A stretch of 5,606 bases of DNA from assembly GCA_001817755.1 (NCBI GenBank), contig MHIY01000020.1, forward strand, positions 9,672 through 15,277, read 5' to 3'. The translations under genes and the position numbers were made by a program. The notes below the pieces were generated by a model that saw only the letters and a program-made list of their open reading frames with translations, was not told where the DNA came from and made no database searches. Shown here piece after piece: positions 3,771 to 5,606 of this stretch. This DNA comes from Candidatus Colwellbacteria bacterium RIFCSPLOWO2_01_FULL_48_10. Its GTDB lineage: Bacteria; Patescibacteriota; Minisyncoccia; UBA6257; Colwellbacteraceae. Position 1 is the first letter of the stretch; every line of letters begins with the position of its first letter.

Positions 3771-5606
3771 ATGTTAAAAAACATAAAAGAATTCAAGCTG
3801 CCCAACCTTGAGGAGAGAGTGCTGGAATTTTGGCGGAAGAATAATATATTTTCAAAATCTGTTTCCAACCGGAAAGGTTCGAAGATCTTTAATTTCTTCG
3901 AAGGCCCGCCAACGGCTAACGGTCATCCGGGCGTGCACCATGTGCTTACCCGCTCATTCAAGGACATTGTTCTGAGGTATAAGACGATGACCGGACACTA
4001 TGTTCCGCGCAAGGCGGGGTGGGATACTCACGGCCTGCCCGTCGAAATTGCCGTCGAGAAACAGCTCGGGCTGAAGAACAAGAAAGACATCGAGAAATAC
4101 GGCATCGCCGAGTTTAACCAGAAGTGCCGGGAATCAGTTTGGCAATTTAAAGAAGAGTGGGAGAAGATGACCGAGAGGATGGGCTATTGGCTCGACATGA
4201 AGCACCCCTACGTTACCTATGAGACCAAGTACATCGAGAGCTTGTGGTGGATATTTTCTGAAGCTTGGAGGAAAAAATTATTATACAAGGGTCACAAGAT
4301 AGTTCCGTGGTGCACGCGCTGCGGCACGGGCTTGTCGTCGCACGAGTTGGCGCAGGGCTATAAAGAATCGACCGACACGTCGGTGTATTTGAAGTTCCGG
4401 CTGAAGAAAGGGCAGAGCATTGTCCCCGGGCTGAAAGCCGACGGCAATACATATGTTTTATCGTGGACCACGACCGCTTGGACATTGCCCGGTAACGTCG
4501 CCCTCGCGGTTGGCGCGAAGGTGAAGTATGTTGTGATCGAGCATAAGCGGGCCAAGACCGCCGAGCGCTGGATAGTCGCGAAAGACATCTACGACCAAAC
4601 CGATTCTATCTTTAAGGGTTTCGGCGACCTTTTGAAAGTCGTGAAGAGTAAAAAAGAAGCGATATTGGAACTCTCGGGACTAGATCTCGCTGGTCTTAGC
4701 TACGAACAACTGTGGTCAGTCAAGCCCCTTAAGAACTCCAAATCGCATAAAATTTACGAGGCGGATTTTGTTACGACGACCGACGGCACGGGCGTAGTGC
4801 ACACAGCCGTGATGTACGGAGAAGACGACTATAAGCTGGGCGTAAAGCTTGGGCTTCCGCAGCACCACACGGTTGACGAGCAGGGTAAGTTTACCAGCGA
4901 CGTTTCCAAGTTGGCCGGCCTTTATGCCAAAGCTCCGGAAACCGAGAAAAAGATATTCAGTTATCTCGAGGCGAACAATCTGCTGGTCAAGACCGCCGCC
5001 TATACCCACGAATATCCTTTTTGTTGGAGATGTCAGACCCCACTTCTCTATTACGCCCGCGACTCATGGTTCATGGCCATGTCAAAACTGCGCGACAAGC
5101 TTGTAGCTATGAACAAAAGGGTTAACTGGATGCCTGTGACCATCAAGACCGGCCGTTTTGGCGGATGGATAAAGGAGGTCAAGGACTGGGCGCTTTCACG
5201 CGAGAGGTATTGGGGCGTGCCGCTACCCATCTGGCAGTGCGACAGAGGTCACATAAAAGTGGTGGGAGGCGTGAATGATCTCGCGGAAAACGTTGTGGCC
5301 ACGAATAGATTCTTCATACTGCGGCATGGCGGAGCAGAACATAATTTGATGGGACTCATCGCCTCCGGGCCTGAATCGAACAGTCACGTTTCCAAGATGA
5401 CGCTCGAGGGCATCGTGCATATCGAGTCGGTCGCCAAGGTTTTAAAGAAGCATAAGATAGACATAATTTTTACTTCGCCCTACCAGCGCACTAAAGCAAC
5501 CGCGCGGATAGTTTCCAAGGCCGTGGGCGCGAAGATAATCGAGGACAGGCGGCTCCAGGAAATAAATTGCGGCATATTCAACTGGAAAACGGGAAAGGAA
5601 TACGGC
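3771..5606 (+). CDS. ileS: Isoleucyl-tRNA synthetase, 5' part, with inserted histidine phosphatase domain
   Basis: This cytoplasmic class I enzyme charges tRNA-Ile; 612 codons are present and the frame runs off the window. Landmarks in order: EGPPTANGHPGVHH (44-57), where the HIGH site reads G-V-H-H; GWDTHGLPVE (83-92); WCTRCGTGLSSHE with zinc-type C181 and C184; then the CP1 editing domain with WTTTAWTLPGN (232-242) and DGTGVVHT...GEDDY (338-354), which carries the family's editing Asp region. FCWRCQTPLLYYARDSWF (C418, C421) and DWALSRERYWGVPLPIW (472-488) return to the catalytic fold. Then CDRGHIKVVGGVNDL (490-504) corresponds to the usual CxxCGH...GSxxEL, but one Cys is absent. From about 512 the sequence is histidine phosphatase instead of the expected approach to DxWFDSG. 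The ATG at 3771 has an in-frame TAA at 3756-3758 upstream and no ribosome binding site. WTTTxWTLPGN and the paired CxxC motifs separate it from ValRS and LeuRS. KMSKS and the anticodon domain would lie downstream. Confidence 0.95.
   Translation, partial: MLKNIKEFKLPNLEERVLEFWRKNNIFSKSVSNRKGSKIFNFFEGPPTANGHPGVHHVLTRSFKDIVLRYKTMTGHYVPRKAGWDTHGLPVEIAVEKQLGLKNKKDIEKYGIAEFNQKCRESVWQFKEEWEKMTERMGYWLDMKHPYVTYETKYIESLWWIFSEAWRKKLLYKGHKIVPWCTRCGTGLSSHELAQGYKESTDTSVYLKFRLKKGQSIVPGLKADGNTYVLSWTTTAWTLPGNVALAVGAKVKYVVIEHKRAKTAERWIVAKDIYDQTDSIFKGFGDLLKVVKSKKEAILELSGLDLAGLSYEQLWSVKPLKNSKSHKIYEADFVTTTDGTGVVHTAVMYGEDDYKLGVKLGLPQHHTVDEQGKFTSDVSKLAGLYAKAPETEKKIFSYLEANNLLVKTAAYTHEYPFCWRCQTPLLYYARDSWFMAMSKLRDKLVAMNKRVNWMPVTIKTGRFGGWIKEVKDWALSRERYWGVPLPIWQCDRGHIKVVGGVNDLAENVVATNRFFILRHGGAEHNLMGLIASGPESNSHVSKMTLEGIVHIESVAKVLKKHKIDIIFTSPYQRTKATARIVSKAVGAKIIEDRRLQEINCGIFNWKTGKEYG
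5304..5606 (+). other. Histidine phosphatase (PGM-like) domain inside ileS, cut by window end
   Basis: Residues 512-612 of the ileS product carry the branch signatures of the histidine phosphatase superfamily. FFILRHGGAEHN (514-525) gives the phosphorylated His as H519 with R518 and the family's N525. FTSPYQRTKATARIV (567-581) gives the second phosphate-binding Arg as R573 in the S-P-x-x-R-x-x-x-T pattern. RLQEINCGIFNWKTG (594-608) gives the conserved acidic E597. About half of a typical domain is visible; the second catalytic His would be downstream. In known families these residues form a phosphohistidine intermediate on phosphomonoesters. All key residues visible so far are intact, so an active phosphatase is plausible. 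The substrate and effect on IleRS are unknown. Confidence 0.88.

Noticed and set aside
5285..5310. Frameshift or stop that would make the phosphatase a separate gene
   Set aside because: Codon-by-codon reading from 3771 to 5606 stays open, and there is no start codon with a ribosome binding site just before the RHG motif.

Overview
The window reads as bacterial DNA using the standard code: TGA, TAG and TAA all end genes and every Trp seen is TGG. The two large genes are arginyl- and isoleucyl-tRNA synthetase (argS, ileS). A compact aminoacyl-tRNA synthetase neighbourhood, a CAAATG-rich intergenic palindrome, and housekeeping genes without Shine-Dalgarno sequences suggest a candidate-phyla (Patescibacteria-like) genome. 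That placement is inference only; no rRNA or marker set is present. All genes seen lie on the + strand.

Layout. 1-103: a leader with a short repeat and a 13-bp stem that overlaps a competing small hairpin. 104-256 and 261-980: a 50-residue orphan ORF and a 239-residue orphan protein with a Cys-rich N-terminus and an internal 29-residue duplication. They are 4 nt apart, locally GC-rich, and closed by a near-perfect intrinsic terminator (986-1012). 1013-1150: short GA-rich spacer. 1151-2836: complete argS (561 aa). 2857-2936: long imperfect palindrome. 2960-2988: good sigma-70-type promoter. 2995-3118: structured leader whose ACCTC can pair with the Shine-Dalgarno. 3119-3532: a 137-aa protein with two tandem zinc ribbons. 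3560-3592 and 3655-3686: two intrinsic terminators flanking a small closed-stem segment. 3728-3756: promoter candidate. 3771-5606: 5' part (612 codons) of ileS, which runs off the window.

The most striking observation is in ileS. After a normal catalytic N-half, editing domain and the DWALSRERYWGVPLPIW segment, the open frame moves into a histidine phosphatase (phosphoglycerate-mutase-like) domain. Its RHGGAEHN and TSPYQRTKATA motifs and an RLQEI segment lie where the connective segment before the DxWFDSG region of IleRS should continue. I translated this codon by codon and found no stop or frameshift. It therefore looks like a true in-frame domain insertion (or fusion) inside a translation enzyme. 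The second catalytic His of the phosphatase and the KMSKS half of IleRS would lie beyond the window.

The two synthetases charge tRNAs for Arg and Ile. The zinc-ribbon gene between them has its own promoter and terminator, so it is probably a separate transcription unit with no demonstrated functional tie.
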